DNA of 64,000 nt, taken from assembly GCA_039720395.1 (NCBI GenBank), contig JBBPBK010000039.1, positions 62,001 through 126,000 on the forward strand. The letters are read 5' to 3'. The stretch's first letter is position 1. Each line of letters begins with the position of its first letter. The notes below the pieces were generated by a model. It did not search any database. It was given only the letters and a program-made list of their open reading frames with translations, and was not told where the DNA came from. Of the stretch, positions 36,000 to 49,344 are shown piece after piece. This stretch comes from Liquidambar formosana (taxonomy: Eukaryota > Streptophyta > Magnoliopsida > Saxifragales > Altingiaceae). The translations under genes were made by a program, and so were the position numbers.

Positions 36000-38900
36000 T
36001 CTTGGAGAACCCGTTTTTTTTTTTTTTTCAACACAAAAGAGAAATATTGGTTAAGTTTTGTTTGATAAGAAAAAGGCAAAAAGCAGGAGAATGGGCCTAA
36101 TAAGATTTGGGTGGGGTGAAATAAAGAATTTTTTTTTTTTTTTTTTTTTTACAATAATGGAATAATGGACATTTGATCGTAAATCTCTTCTTTTTAGAAT
36201 TAAAATTTATTATTGCCACTTTAAATAGAATAGGAGAGTTTTAGCCATTTTTTAAGAATTACTTTATTTTGACACAACATTTTGTCATTTTCCCAAAGGA
36301 ATTTAAAAAATTAAAAAAAAATTAAAAAAAAAAAAAAAAAAAAGGTATGAAAGGGAATTAATGCAAAAAAATGGGCTAAACGAAGAGGGGAGGACAAGAG
36401 ATTTCCATGTTTACCTCAACATTTTCCTCTTATTGTACATATTTAAAGGCAAAGTTATTGGCTATGACAGGATTTCGGATTTAAACGTACTAGTATCATT
36501 TGGTAGGTTTTGGCCCCTAAATTATTTGCTGCCCCCATTATTTACTTGGTTAGATTTAAATAAAATATTAAATGTTTTTTTAGTAAGATTATGTCCATAT
36601 TTAATCTTTTTTAGTCAACATTAATTATAGATTTCATGGTTTTAGCCCCTAAATTATTTGCTGCCTCCACTGATAATCCTTTTATTTATTTATTTATTAT
36701 TATTATGAGAAACTAATACTGATATAGACGATAGTCATGGTTTTTTACTTCTAATTGGGCTTTCAAGATCACTGCAGCAAAGCTTAATATTTTTCATTTA
36801 CATCTAATCATTTATATCATTTATGTATCAAAGCTGTATATATATATAGATATATATTAATTTGCCTAGAGAGTCATGGTAGGCCCACGACCCATCAGGC
36901 GATCACAAATGGAGCTTCACCCTTCTGCACGAAAATAATAATAATAATAATAATAAAATGGTGAAACTACTCATTAAATTGGAGTCTTGAGCATATAATA
37001 ATTTAAATTTAAAATTTATAAATTTAAAAATTAAAAAAAAATAAAAAAATAAAAGAAGAAGAAGATGGACCATCGATCACTCAAATTTTTGCTCAAAATT
37101 GGATGACTCAATTATATAATTAACTTCAATTTTGCGCACATATCCCGTTTGGATGCTATCACATTAAAAATCATCATTAATTAATGAAATCATCATACAA
37201 ATCTACTTAAACTTGAATGCCACGTATCTCGATTCTCAAGGGAAAGAGTGAATAACCATTAGGAAGGAAAGCCAATGATACGATAGTTTAGAAGTATTTG
37301 CTTTACTTGCTAAATGAGTGATCTCGGATTCAAGCTTACGAAGAGCCCATTTGTTGATATTGAGGGAGGGCTAGAGATATGGGTAAATTCTATCGATTGT
37401 CTAAAAAAAAAAAAAATTTTTAAAATTTTTTTTAAAAAAAACCTAGAAATGAAAGAAAATATGTATCGCACAATTCATCATCATTCCACAGTCATCTACT
37501 ATGAAAATTTGTAATAGACTAAAGCCATGCATCATTCATCCTGAATTGTGCTACCAAAACTAGGATTCCCTTTATTTAATCTGCAAGTGAAAATAGTTTG
37601 TTAAATTTTTTCGAAATGGCATTATGCACAAGGATTGGATTGCTCAAAAATCACCCCCAAGAAAGCAAAAAAAATAATCAGATTTGTTGGATTTAGACCC
37701 TTATAAAATATTCGAATTCTGGGTCATATGGTCAATCTCAATCTTTTACCCTTTTAGGAATTATAAAATTTCAGAAATACTGGTTAATTATGATGATGAT
37801 CTGAATGCGATTTGGATCAATACTCATCATCCATTCTTGTGTGTCACACTCCCAGGGCCAAGTATGGCATAAAATCTGAAGGCAATTATATATAATAAGG
37901 GAAGGTTGCAATGCTATAATTGTCGCCTTTTTCCAAATGTGGGGAGTCCCATTGTGTCACACCATAGTAGTTGGTAAGGCTGCAACTTGGGCGGGTTGAG
38001 AGGCCATCCTGTGCTCAACGCTAAGTATAAAACCCTCAACCCAGTCCCAGCCCAACCTGCTCTTCGGGGTGAGGTTCCCTAACCCATGCTCAACCTGTGC
38101 TTGGTTTGGGCATGGGTTACATGGGTTGAACGAGGTTAGGTCAAGTTGAATAGGTTTAGGCTTGGTTGAGCAAGTTGGTTTGTCTATTTTTTATTTTAAA
38201 AAATAAAAAAATAAAAAATAAAAAATAAAAAAAAACTTCTTTAAAAAAATAAATGAATAGAAACCATTTGAATAAAAATGAATTATTACATATGCATATA
38301 AATCTCAATAATCCTAATTCTATTGATTAACCTAGAATTGCCAATGGCCTTGTGTTTAATGGCACGTCCCATCCCAATAGGGGTATGGGGTTTGTGAAGG
38401 TGGAAACCACGACTCCGCGTGAGTGCGTGTGTTCTCCTATCATTTGCTAAAAAAAAGAAGAAGATGAAAGCATCAAAATAATTAAACAACACTTGAAGAA
38501 TTCAAAACATTAATATATATATATAATTGAGTTCATAAGAAACCATATTAAAAGACATTATTAAATGTATTTTAAAAATTATATCTAATATAAGTTGGGT
38601 TCAGGTTGCCCAACCACTTTGCCCAAGCCCAACCCAATGTATGGAAAAATATTGCCCAAGCTCTTCTATTAGCTGGGTTGGGTTCGGGATGGGCGGGCTC
38701 AACCTACCAAAAAATTGTAGCCCTAGTAGTTAGTGATCAATTTTTTTTTTTTTTAATTTTTAATTTTTAAATCAACAAGGGTATTTGAGGGTTTTGACTC
38801 AACTAATCCTTTGGGCATATGCAGTCCCTCCGTCCTACACACATCGGGTATTACTAAGCTTTTTGGGCTTGGGTAGCCCCAAAAAGGATCAATGCTTTTG

Positions 38901-39774
38901 TAGAGTTTTGAACACTCAAGCTAAGCTTCCTAAGGCGCTTAACAATGCTCGACTTACTTGATACTAGGCTAAACCCTTGGGATTGTTGGTGATCGAAGTT
39001 ACTCCATCATAGATTTGTTCCTTTTTTTTGTTTTCTTTCGTTTTAAAGTGTGCATTTCACTTTGTTTTATGTTTTCTCTTTCACAATGAGGGCATTCAGA
39101 ATTTCAGCCTAATGCCTCGACTAATTCCTTAACATGGGTAGGGCTATTGCCCAATCTGTCCGTATTGCTTAGTGCTCAAGAAGCTCGATTGATGAATGCC
39201 CCAAGTGAGAGTGAAAATTGAACCTCGGATCATCTACTTCTGGAGGCGCACGTTTGAAGAAGTCAAAAACCACTAGTCCACCCTCAGTGTGTTTTTTTTT
39301 TTTTTTTTTTTTTTTTTTGGGGGGGGGGGGGGGGCGCTAAAAACACACACAGCACACAAAATGAGGAAGCCCAGTGTCACATATTTGTTCTAAGAGACTA
39401 CTTTTACTGCAACAAAGAGCAACAATATTATTTCTAGATAACTAAATCTCAATCTAAATTTGGATCGTCTATAAAAATAATATGTGAATCTCAACCACCC
39501 ATTTGATTTTTTTCTCCTCTCTTTCAATACAAGCATGATATTATGAGTATGAGCATAATGATCCATATGAACATGAATGAAACGTATGATCAATGAAACG
39601 TAAAACCCTAAGATTGCTTTTGAGTTTTAATTTTCAAAATAATTGTTTTATAATTAAATTCTTTTTTTTTTTTTTTTTTTTGGTGGTAATCTAGCCTTCT
39701 TAATTTTTTGTTTTTTTTTTTTTTTTTCAAAAAAAGAAAAAAAGGACTCATAGATTTAATATTGATACTTTGAA
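36000..39774. other. Intergenic, copy B counterpart of 3180-8743
   Basis: No gene supported. It lacks the two transposons found at 5311-6250 and 6940-7522 in copy A, and so gives their pre-insertion sequence near 37890 and 38560. Poly-T/poly-G runs occur at about 39290-39334. Confidence 0.7.
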
Positions 39775-39956
39775 GGGGGAATTTTAGATTGGTTGGGCTA
39801 TGGAAAAATAATTACAGTTGAATACAAATTATTATTAACTTCTTAATGAATGAAATTACTACTAACTTCTTAATAAACAACTATTATATAATTTAATTAA
39901 AAATGACTACTAATTATTATTATTTTCCTGTAGCCCAACCAATCTAAAATTCCTCC
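39775..39956. mobile_element. Short palindromic MITE, copy B partner
   Basis: Same 182-bp element as 8744-8925, at the orthologous position, with GGGGGAATTTTAGATTGG at the left and its near-complement at the right. Confidence 0.75.
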
Positions 39957-40524
39957 TAATTTCAAATGAAAGGTGAAAACCCATCCCAATGACGAACTAC
40001 ATTGGCTTTAAATCTTTAATTGAAGACAAGTCTAACCAATTTTGATTTTATATTGTTTGGTAAGTTTCATTTTCCTGTTAATCAGTTCAGTTTCGTTATG
40101 AAAATAAGGTATAAATACAGTTTTGTTAAATCTAAATTAATCTAGAAACCAGATAACAGTTATGGACTGGACTCAAACTGATTCGGTTTTTGAAGTTCCC
40201 AAACAAACCCTTCAGCTTTATATGACCTTCTGCTTTGTTTGGTTTTTATGAGGCCCTTGCCTAGTGGGTGAGCTGGCCTTAACTCCCTCTCGCACTCGCA
40301 TAGTCAAAATCTAGTAGGCTCTTAAAGGAGGAAGTAAGTTGAAAAATAAGTTTTCCCCCCGTTACTAAATAAGAAATTTAGATACAAAATTTTTATATTG
40401 AAAACCACCTCTAAAAGAAGCGAGACCATTTATGGTAAGAGGACTACATGGAGACACCAAGATTTCACTTAGACTTAGGCCTCATCATCGAGTTGGGCTG
40501 GGCCGGGCTTGTGTTTTTTATCGG

Positions 40525-41314
40525 GGGGAACGGCTATTGCAACCCCCCAAAGGGATAAGTTGCCCCCCCTAATTTTTTAATTAAAAAAATTATTATACAA
40601 AATTACTAAAAAGGGCTTAAGTACCCCTCGCCGGAAAACACAGATCTGACCAGCCCACTAGCCACGGCGACGACGAGGGCAGCCCCCCCTCCCGTCGGCA
40701 GCCTCTTCTTCTCTTCTTCTTCTTTTTTTTTTTTTTTTTTTTTTCCTTCTCTTCTCCTCTTCCCTCCCGGTAGCCCTCTGTTTTTTTCTTTCCTTTTCTT
40801 TCTCTTCCCTCCCGTCGCCAGCACCCCACCCCACCGGAAAAAATGGAGGTTTTGAAAAAAAAACCTCCCTTGCCGGAAACACACAGATCTAACCAGTAGC
40901 CAAAGAAAAAAAAAAAAGAAAGAAAGAAAGAAGAGGAGAAGAAGGAGAACCTCCCGTCGCCGATACCCCAGCCCACCGGAAAAAATGGAGGTTTTGAAAA
41001 AAAAACCTCTCCCCACAGATTTGACTAGCAGAGGAAGGAAAAAAAAAAAGAAGAAGAAGAAGAAAGAAGAGAAGGAGAGAGAAGAGGAAAAGGAGAGAGA
41101 AAGGGAAGAACCTCCTGTCGCTATCGCCGTTACTGTTCTCCTATCGCCGTCGCCGTTCTCCTCTTCTTTCTCGGGGGTCTCGTGTGGGGGGTGGGGTGGG
41201 TGAAGGGGTGGGTGGGGTGTTTTAGTCTTTTAAAGGGGTGGGTATATATATTTGGGGGTTGGGGATATCAGGTGGGGGTGGCTTATCCCTTTGGGGGGTT
41301 GCAATAGTCGCTCC
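40525..41314. mobile_element. Mutator-like element, 790 bp, copy B only
   Basis: Ends GGGGAACGGCTATTGCAACC and inverted GGTTGCAATAGTCGCTCC form arms of about 35 bp that run on as AAAGGGATAAG. A perfect 9-bp duplication TTTTATCGG flanks it (40516-40524 and 41315-41323). Copy A is empty near 9465. The interior is more GC-rich than the surroundings and contains repeated blocks built on CACCGGAAAAAATGGAGG and TTTTGAAAAAAAAACCTC. No transposase is visible. Confidence 0.9.
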
Positions 41315-43274
41315 TTTTATCGGGCTAGGCCGGGTTTTTCCGGCTTACACTATTCATTGGGTTGGGTCATGAGGGAAATTATGAAGCCCAACCCCAGCCC
41401 ATAGGCTCGGGCTTTTTCTAGTCTTGGGCTTCGAGCCTTGGGCCTAAGCAAAATTTACCTATTGCCTTAGACTACAGGCCGTAAGACATAGAGAAACGAC
41501 CTTTCCGTAACACTCCAATCCCAAAGTCACATTGTCTCTCCCCTCAGCTTTAAAAAACAATCAAACAAACAACCTTTGGGCTGTGTAAAATTCTGATTGA
41601 TGCTTAGACAAAGTCCACTTCATATGAAGTTAAATTTAAAGAATTTATTCATCTTAATATGAATTCTTTTACGCCATTTAATTTTATCGAGGGTCATGTT
41701 CTTTCATAAATTTCAAGGCTGTATTCGATTAAGGTTATGGGTTTTGTATCTCCAAATTTTATTTTATTTTTCAAAAAAACATTAAATTAAATTAAATGAG
41801 TCCGTTTAAGTCAGAAATCTATTTGTTGTCCCTAATACCCCTCCTTCTCCACAACAATAAATAAATAAATAAACTATGATAAAAATGAGAATCTTAAACT
41901 ATTTCCCACAAAAGTCTTTTCATAATCATGTGAAAATACAACCAAAAAAGATAAGGGCCAGGGTATTGCCATCACATGCATAAAATACTCTAAGCCCCCC
42001 ACTTAGTTTGCATTTTTTAAGGTTTTACGAAAAATGTAAAAAGCTTTTACGAAAACTTATCACGTAGTCTACTAGAAAACATCATTCATGATAACTTTGT
42101 AGAATAATTTTTTTTCAAAATTTGTCATTTAAGTGGACTTCTGGACCATTTTACATGGAAAATGAATTAAAAATGTAAAGTGTAAACTAAAAGGGCTTAC
42201 AGTACTTTATATGGTGGCAATAACGTACTTTCCTCAAAAGATAATCTTTTCGCTAGGGGGTGAGGGGTGGGTTTTGCAGGCGCCCAAAAAAATCGATCTT
42301 AATTCCACTATTTGAGGGAGCTAATTAAGAAGCACAAATATGTGACTCAATTACTACATGACACAAACAAGTTGGTTTTGGGATGGACAAAATTGTAGGA
42401 TTAATTTCATTTAGTGGCAGCTATTGCCACCCCTTGATTCAATTTGTTCCCCCACTTGTTTTAATTTTTCAATATTTTATGAAAAACATAAAAGGTTTTT
42501 ATGAAAACTAACCGTATTCTCCATTAGAAACATCATTTTAAACAAACTTTGCACAAGAAAGTTTTCCAAAATTTGTTGTTTAAGTGGGTTTTTTGGCCAT
42601 GTACATTCTTTGTTTCATTTTTGGCAAAATAGTTCACTTAAACAACAAATTTTGAAATTATTCTTTAAAGTTGTTTAAAATGATATTTTCTAGTAGACAG
42701 CACAGTTAATTTTTATAAAAAAAATTTATTTTTCATAAAACCTTAAGAAATTAAAATAAGTAGGTAGTGCAATTAAAATTAAGGGGTCACAATAACTGGT
42801 CACTTTCATCAACCAGGCATGTCCACTTGTCCAGCCCAATTTCCTGAGTTGAGCTTGGCAGCTGCATGGGTTTGGATGAAGATACCACCATAGACCTTTA
42901 GACCTTTCTTCTTTTTTTGTTTTTTTGTTTTTTTGTTTTTTTGTTTTTTTGTTTTCTTCTTCAATGTCAAGAAGAGCCAAACAATTGCAAAGTCGCAACT
43001 TGCAAGTCTTCGAAGTAATGCTTTCACTGGGACGTATAGCGTGGATCAACCATCCTTTTCATATGTTCTTCCAAGAGCCTTTGTTTCCACTCGGACGTGT
43101 TGTGTGGATCAACTATTCTTGTCATATATCCTTCCAAGAGAAATTTTTTCCACCCCGGTCAAGAATCTAGCGTATGTATGGTATTAATTAGCCAAAGGGC
43201 GTTGGCTCCTCTCCTGTCTCCAATAATGACTTTGTCTAACACGTATCAAATCTTTATGACTTAGTAGACACGCT

Positions 43275-43545
43275 GAACTTGCTATCAATCACATCTATGA
43301 AGACAATGATAGCAACCCTCTGGTGCAATGATCCAAGTTTATAAGAGTCTTATTCAATGTGATTGGGAGTGCTCCATCACCCACACTGTTCAGGAAGGAA
43401 ATTCCTGTGCTGACTTCCTTATTGAAGAAGGAGATGCGCAGAATAAAAGGCTGGTTCTTTTCAGCCAACCACCAATGAGGCTTACCCCTATGCTATTGGC
43501 GGACATGTCCTCCGTCACCCCTTTGCTATTGGCTCACCAATGAGG
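43275..43545 (+). pseudogene. RNase H-like (RVT_3 type) remnant, copy B
   Basis: Frames give ELAINHIYEDNDSNPL, then after a shift YKSLIQCDWECSITHTVQ, EGNSCADFLIEEGDAQ and further text ending LLLADM. This is the second half of an RNase H-like domain, with the conserved HxxxxGNxxAD portion. About 360 bp from 43370 are missing in copy A. Plant LINE elements carry such a domain, and so do stand-alone RNase H-like genes; no reverse transcriptase is seen nearby. Confidence 0.6.
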
Positions 43546-43857
43546 CTCACCCCTTTGCAAAAGCAGTGTTACATTGCTTAAATCATTTGTTTAAATTTGC
43601 TTATCCGATTGTCGTGGTTGTTAATGTGACAATAGTGCAAATTGCTATGGGTTGATGCAGTGTGCCACGAACGCCACTTACACATCATGCCACATCAGAT
43701 GCCACATGAATTAAGTATATACAGATTACAGAGTAGATTCGAGAAAGAAATTGGATTCTTTAACATTTTCTTACAAACAATATCTCCATCAAGGGAAATA
43801 TCTCCCCATAAATGGGGGTGCAATCTCTTGAATTTTGTAGGGTCTTTTCCATTCTCC

Positions 43858-44020
43858 CATTCGACTTAATTAGGAGGTGCTGCATGAACTGCGTATAAGG
43901 CGGGATTGAGTAGGTATGGCCAGGCGATCAATTTTTTGAGTCGTGCAAAGGAATATCATCCGAGACCAGACGATGAGGAGTCCACTGCCGGCCTCTAAAC
44001 GGCACATTGAGCCAAGGGCC
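43858..44020. repeat. Single 125-bp-type unit, copy B
   Basis: One unit corresponding to the six-copy array at 13228-13977, interrupted after AGGAGGT by about 50 bp (GCTGCATGAACTGCG...) not found in copy A. Confidence 0.85.
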
Positions 44021-45689
44021 CTTTCGAGCGGAGCATCAAAATCTGCCACCAAAGTCATCAAAACAATGCTTTCAGTTTGGCATGAACCGTGGACTATTCT
44101 TACATATTGTTCATCCAATAGCACTTTTTTCCTTGTGGAATAGAATTTAGCATACCTATGGAGTTGATGGGGCTAGGGTACGTTTTTCCTCCACTATTGA
44201 CTTGTCTTGCACGTCTTACGTTTATATGACTAAAGTTTCATGAACCTTCCCGCCTAGATCAAGCTTCCCTGTGTTAAATTCTTTTGGTTTGGTTAATGGC
44301 AGTAAATCATACTATGTTTGGGACGGAAGGATTTGGGGAATGAAAAGGAATTCAATTCTATTTACTAATTTCAGTGTTTGAAATAGAGAGATTTATAAAG
44401 GGAAAAGAGTTAGAAAGGATTTGATGGGATTTTGATAAAGTGTTTTAAAATCTGGCCAAAGCAAAATTTCAACGGAATTGAAATTCATTAAAAGAGTTAT
44501 AACTTATAAGAAGATTAAAAAACCTAATTGAATTCTTTAATATTAAATTCCTTCCATGTTAAACAAGACGAAGGGAAAATGAATTATGTTTCCATTCTTT
44601 TCCTTTGAGGGAAAAAGGGGAAAATCTAGACATTGTCAATTGAATCAATAGTTTTGAATTGAGTCCATTTATTTAGGACTCGGTTAGTTGTATTTTACAT
44701 GGTTTTAAAGGTACAAAACCATTACTTTGAAGGAGACTACTTAAAAAAGTTGAAGTCATCAAATTTTTGGAAAACAGTGTAGATGCTCCTGTGTAAAATA
44801 AAATTTCAGAACAAGAACTGTAGAAATAAAAAACACTTATCGTTTGAGGCGTGTACGAAGCACTGTTTTTAAGAGTAGTTCTACCCCTCTGAATATGTAA
44901 CTCAGTGCAGTAGGTCACATCGCTCAATCCTTTAGGATTCAACAACCTGGCTCCCACAAGCGTGCACTTGTAAGTGTAGGAATGAAGCGAAAAACTTAGA
45001 ATGCTCCTGACTGTTGAAAAATAAAATTAAGTAGAGACGTTAAAGCCAATATCCGGGTCAATCTTGTCCGCACACGTGAAGCCAATATCCGAGATTTGTA
45101 CCCCCCCTGCGCGCACGTCATACGCTCGTGAAGTGCCCGACTAGTCTCATGCATACGTGGGGACTCCTTACATCCTACCACATGATACCACATATAATAA
45201 GTGGGATACTATATAAACCCACTAAAAACCTTTCACTTTTCCAATGTGGGATAAGGACACTTCACAATATAAAAAGACAAGAGGAAAGCTCCTTTAGAAA
45301 ACCTTTTGGATTTTTGAAATACTTATTTTATATACTTAAAATACAACACAACATAGTTGATGTTATAAGATCAAATTTTAAAAATCATGAAATCCTACTA
45401 TTTTAAATTTTCACTATCATTTGTGATTGTGATCATCATTAATTTTTTTTGTTTAGTTTGAGGAATTTGAGACTTAAATATTGTCTAAAGTAATAAATTG
45501 TTTCCATTTGGACACTCGAATGGACCCTTATTAACTCATTCCATTTATTTTGCATGGCAAGAAAATCTTGATTTTACGAACAATATTTTCCCAATTGCGA
45601 AACAAAAATAAAGAAAGAGGGATTAAAATCCCGATCATTATATCTTTTCTTATCAAGCCATCTAGCTAGAAAGTATGTCAATCAATTTA

Positions 45690-46031
45690 GGCTGCGTTTG
45701 GTTTGATGGAATGAGGGAGGGAATAGAATGATGATTCCATTCCTCCAAAAAAAGTGAATATTTGGTAGCATAAGGAAATGAAATGGTCATTCCTTTGTGA
45801 AGGTCTATTCCTTGGAGGGAATAGCCATTCTTTCCCAAATATAGAGGAATGGCTATTCCCTTCCTTTAAGGAGTGAAAATCATTTAAAGTGGGTCTCACC
45901 TGTTACTTTTCATTCCATTCCCACCTCTTACCAAACATTAGGCATGAAATAATTATTCCTATTCCATTCCCATTTTCATTTCATTCCCACTCTATTACAT
46001 TTCATTCCATTCCCTTAAACTAAACACAGCC
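45690..46031. mobile_element. Tourist-like MITE, copy B
   Basis: GGCTGCGTTTGGTTT...CTAAACACAGCC flanked by TTA on both sides (45687-45689 and 46032-46034). Partner of 15626-15955. Confidence 0.88.
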
Positions 46032-46101
46032 TTAGTTTCGTCTTTCTACCAAGGTTTGGTCTTTGGCAAGGGCATAGTAAGAAAACTGGTCTTTGAAAAT
46101 A

Positions 46102-46716
46102 GGGAGAATTAGGAAAAGGTGTTAAAAAACGAAACTATTTAGGAAAAAAGAGAATAAGATCCTTTGTTTATTTTAAAATTGCAACTGATACTTTAAATTT
46201 TTGAAAGAGGGCATTTTTAGATAATTCCCATTGGGCCCACTACATTATAACACAAGAAGAAATAACAAGGCGAAAATAGAAGAGAGAAATAACAGATGCA
46301 GAGTGAAATAATTCAAGGAAAAAGGAAAAAGAAAAAGAAAAAAAAATGGTTTTAACAAGGAAAAATGAAGAAGAAAAAGAGATGATTGAGAAGACACAAG
46401 AGAACCATGAGAGATCTATTCGGCCAAGCTGATGAATGCCAAGACCCAAAACAACATTCCTAAACCAATTTCAAATACCCTTGTGAATAATGAGGGTTGA
46501 GAAATTAAACAACACGAGGGTTTTTTTTTTGGTAATTTAATGTAATTAGGGAAAAAAAATTTCATAAACAAATAACATAAGGGTATAATAGGGATTATGT
46601 AATAATCCTCTCATTGAAAAATTAAAAGTCTCAGTTGCCCTTTTAAAATAAATAAAGGAGTCTACCTTCTTTTTATCTAAATAATTTCATTTTTAAACAA
46701 CTTTTCCTAATTTCCC
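46102..46716. mobile_element. Mutator-like MITE, copy B
   Basis: Partner of 16026-16650. The flanks TTGAAAATA and TTGAAGATA retain the 9-bp target duplication with one difference. Confidence 0.88.
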
Positions 46717-47503
46717 TTGAAGATAAGTAAATAACTCACTAAATTAAATAAGGCTTTTGCCCCTATAATTTAGGGGGTAAAGTGTAATTTACCCTTAAAA
46801 AATTATGACTAAAATTTAGAAAATAAAAGAGATTTCGACTTTTGAGTTTTGACTCTTGTAAGATTGTCAAATTTACAAAATGGTGAAATTCTTGAGAGCA
46901 AGATAAAATTTTTGGAGAATCAAATTTCTAATTATTAGAATAAGGGCAGGGATCTGTTTATACCAATTGTAAAACTTTTTATTTTTACACCTCTCAATAT
47001 TTTTTTGTAAGATCAATACTTTTCAAAACCAACTGGATTGGATACTCCTCTCATGGAGATCATGCACGCCAAATTTCACATTGATTAAAGATTATGAACT
47101 ATTCCATCTATAAAGCGGATATAAGTTATACAATATCATGCATTGCATAGAGGGTTATATCACTTGTATTGGGGGTTGTAGAGTAAGGTCCATACAAAAG
47201 ATATAACACCCCCCTCCCTTCGCCCCTAGTCTTGGGCATCAAGAATTTTCTTCTTTTCCTATTGCTTTCTTGATAAGCTCTCTTCAGAAAATGTTGAGAC
47301 CAATAAAATACTATAACTATATATTTCTTTCATCATTTTGGTCCTTGACGGTAAACTTCTCATCCCACATACGTTAGGCCACTGTGAAGATCTGTAATCT
47401 AGCTTAAAATTTTCCAAAATTGTGTGGATGACAAGATCATAGAAGTGTTTAATTAATTTTGCGTCTTGTTTGAAATATGTCATTATTACGGTCAAAGGAG
47501 TAT

Positions 47504-47530
47504 AACAACAACAACAACAACAACAACAAC
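47504..47530. repeat. (AAC)n microsatellite
   Basis: About nine AAC repeats next to a poly-A run. Copy A has only poly-A at this place (about 17443-17458), so the trinucleotide repeat is specific to copy B. Confidence 0.85.
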
Positions 47531-47599
47531 AAAAAAAAAAAAAAGGAGAAATGAAATTTCAGGGTAATAGGAATAGTTCTTCCCCGGAACGAATGATTT

Positions 47600-48020
47600 C
47601 AAGGACGGAGCTAGGCCTCTAGAGGGTGGACAGCTGCCTCCCCTGGCCTTATTAAATAAAAAATTTCTACTTTAAATTTTTTTGACATTTTAGATTTGCC
47701 TCACCTAAATTTTGTTAACCCCCTTTATTTTTCTTTCTCTTTCCTCTTTTTTTTTTCTTTTTTTCTTTTATTTTTATTTCCTCCTTATAAGAGTCTCAAT
47801 CTCCACAATCTTTCATCTTTTATTTCACTAAGAGAGACATCTCCCATTGAAATATGATTTATCAATGAATTCTAAATTTTTAAAATTTTTTTAACCTCAA
47901 ATTTACTATATAAAAGAAATTTTTTTAACTAAAGCTTCTTCAATTTCTAGAGTAAGGATAAAATATTAACAATAAACCAAAGTTCGCCTCCCCTAAAAAA
48001 AATTCCTGGCTCCATCCCTG
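47600..48020. mobile_element. hAT-like MITE, copy B
   Basis: Partner of 17513-17910 with ends CAAGGACGGAGCTAGG and inverted CAGGGATGGAGCCAGG. AATGATTT flanks both sides (47592-47599 and 48021-48028). Confidence 0.92.
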
Positions 48021-48194
48021 AATGATTTACATTCACCTACACCATGATCATACGCGAGCTGGTGCCAACCCCTAGGGCCCAAAGCTCTGCTCCATCACAT
48101 TATAAACCCAACCATCTAGTGTCCATTGTGGCCACAGATAAGGAGTTTGGAGTTGCGTTGTTGCAAAAACACAAAAGGCATGATGTAGTGTCGT

Positions 48195-48300
48195 TTCGGC
48201 TTAAAACAGTGTTTTTTATGTTTACCGCGGAGCTTGGGTTTCTCAACGACGATCCGTCAGTATTGAGCTTTGGCCCACAGGATAGAGCCCACCAACGTAA
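48195..48300 (-). pseudogene. RNase H-like N-terminal remnant, copy B
   Basis: Minus strand: GPKLNTDGSSLRNPSSA, resembling the first strand of RVT_3 RNase H domains. The conserved KLNxDGS core is present and the rest is lost. Partner of 18119-18213. Confidence 0.4.
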
Positions 48301-48940
48301 ATGCAAGTAAATGTAAAACAACTATCATGATGTATAGTTTTTTCAAATCCCTATGCCCCCTATCTCACAGACCACTGTCATTCACAGTGACACACTGACA
48401 AGTGACCACAACACAAAGGTAAAAACAAGAACTACAAAACAACTACTCCGTAATACATTACAAGTGTACAAACCCTTTTACCCAACAACATATAAAAAAA
48501 AAAAAGTACAAACTCTTTTACCTAAAAAAAAAAAAAAGAGTAGCAATACATGATCTTCCCTACGCGTGACCTTTGTTTTCTCTCAAAAGTCAAAACCCAT
48601 GACGTTTGCAAACAAGCCTCGTTCTCCACCTTGGCTGCTGTGAGCTCACAATAAAATGTAAAATTTTAGACTGATAATTTGTAAAAAAAATAAAAATAAA
48701 AAAGGAGAAATATAACTGGCCATACTAACTAACTAAATAAATAAATATATATATCAATCTCGATCAAGTCAGTATGTATTCATATAACTTATATCAACAT
48801 TATGCATTAGATCTAATATAACGATTGGTTTTGTTAAATTTAAGTTACAAGTAAAGTTTTGAAAAGTGACCTATAACAAAATTAGGTTAAATTAACCTTT
48901 TATATATAAATATATATATATATATACACACATACCTTTC

Positions 48941-48965
48941 TTTATCCACGACCTGGGTTTCTTTC
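48941..48965 (-). pseudogene. 3' end stub of RLP copy B
   Basis: Last few codons and stop of the RLP gene (matching 18651-18674), cut at 48965 by the left LTR of the retrotransposon. The remainder of the gene resumes at about 53853. Confidence 0.9.
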
Positions 48966-49312
48966 TGATGTAGAACAGATTGCTTAAGTTTAGGACTTTT
49001 AATTTATAGTTCTAGTTGAATTAGGTTATTTATTAAGTTTAGGACTTTTGATTTATAGTTCTAGTTGAATTAGGTTATTTATTAAGTTTAGGACTTTTGA
49101 GTTATAGTTCTAGTCAAATTAGATTTTGCAGCCTATATAAAGGCTACCTCCTTTCATTGTAAGGGGAACTTTCATTCAATAAAGAATTTTCTTTCTGAGA
49201 TCTTATTCTCTGAGCTCATGGATTCGAGTGTGTTACTCTTTTGTTCGTGGATTCGAACGATTTTCCAAGAAGCAGGTGGTGCCCTACTTCTTCATAAGCT
49301 TCCACTACGTCA
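48966..49312 (+). repeat. Left LTR (347 bp) with triplicated promoter block
   Basis: Begins TGATGTAG and ends ACGTCA. It contains three tandem ~52-bp blocks (TTAAGTTTAGGACTTTT.. / ..TAGTTCTAGTTGAATTAG), then the TATA box TATATAAA (49134-49141) and AATAAA (49178-49183). Repeated upstream blocks are common in LTR promoters. Confidence 0.88.
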
Positions 49313-49314
49313 GT

Positions 49315-49325
49315 TGGTATCAGAG
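49315..49325 (+). other. Primer binding site, initiator tRNA-Met
   Basis: TGGTATCAGAG, two bases after the LTR, complementary to the 3' end of plant initiator tRNA-Met. The usual next base C is A here. Confidence 0.9.
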
Positions 49326-49344
49326 AAGGCTTAATCCTGTTCAG

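Noticed and set aside
40606..41203. Lys/Arg- and Gly-rich reading frames on both strands
   Set aside because: Products of GA/CT-rich low-complexity sequence inside a Mutator-like element.
42726..43049. Lysine/threonine/glutamine-rich frame
   Set aside because: Translation of a GTTTTTTT simple repeat.
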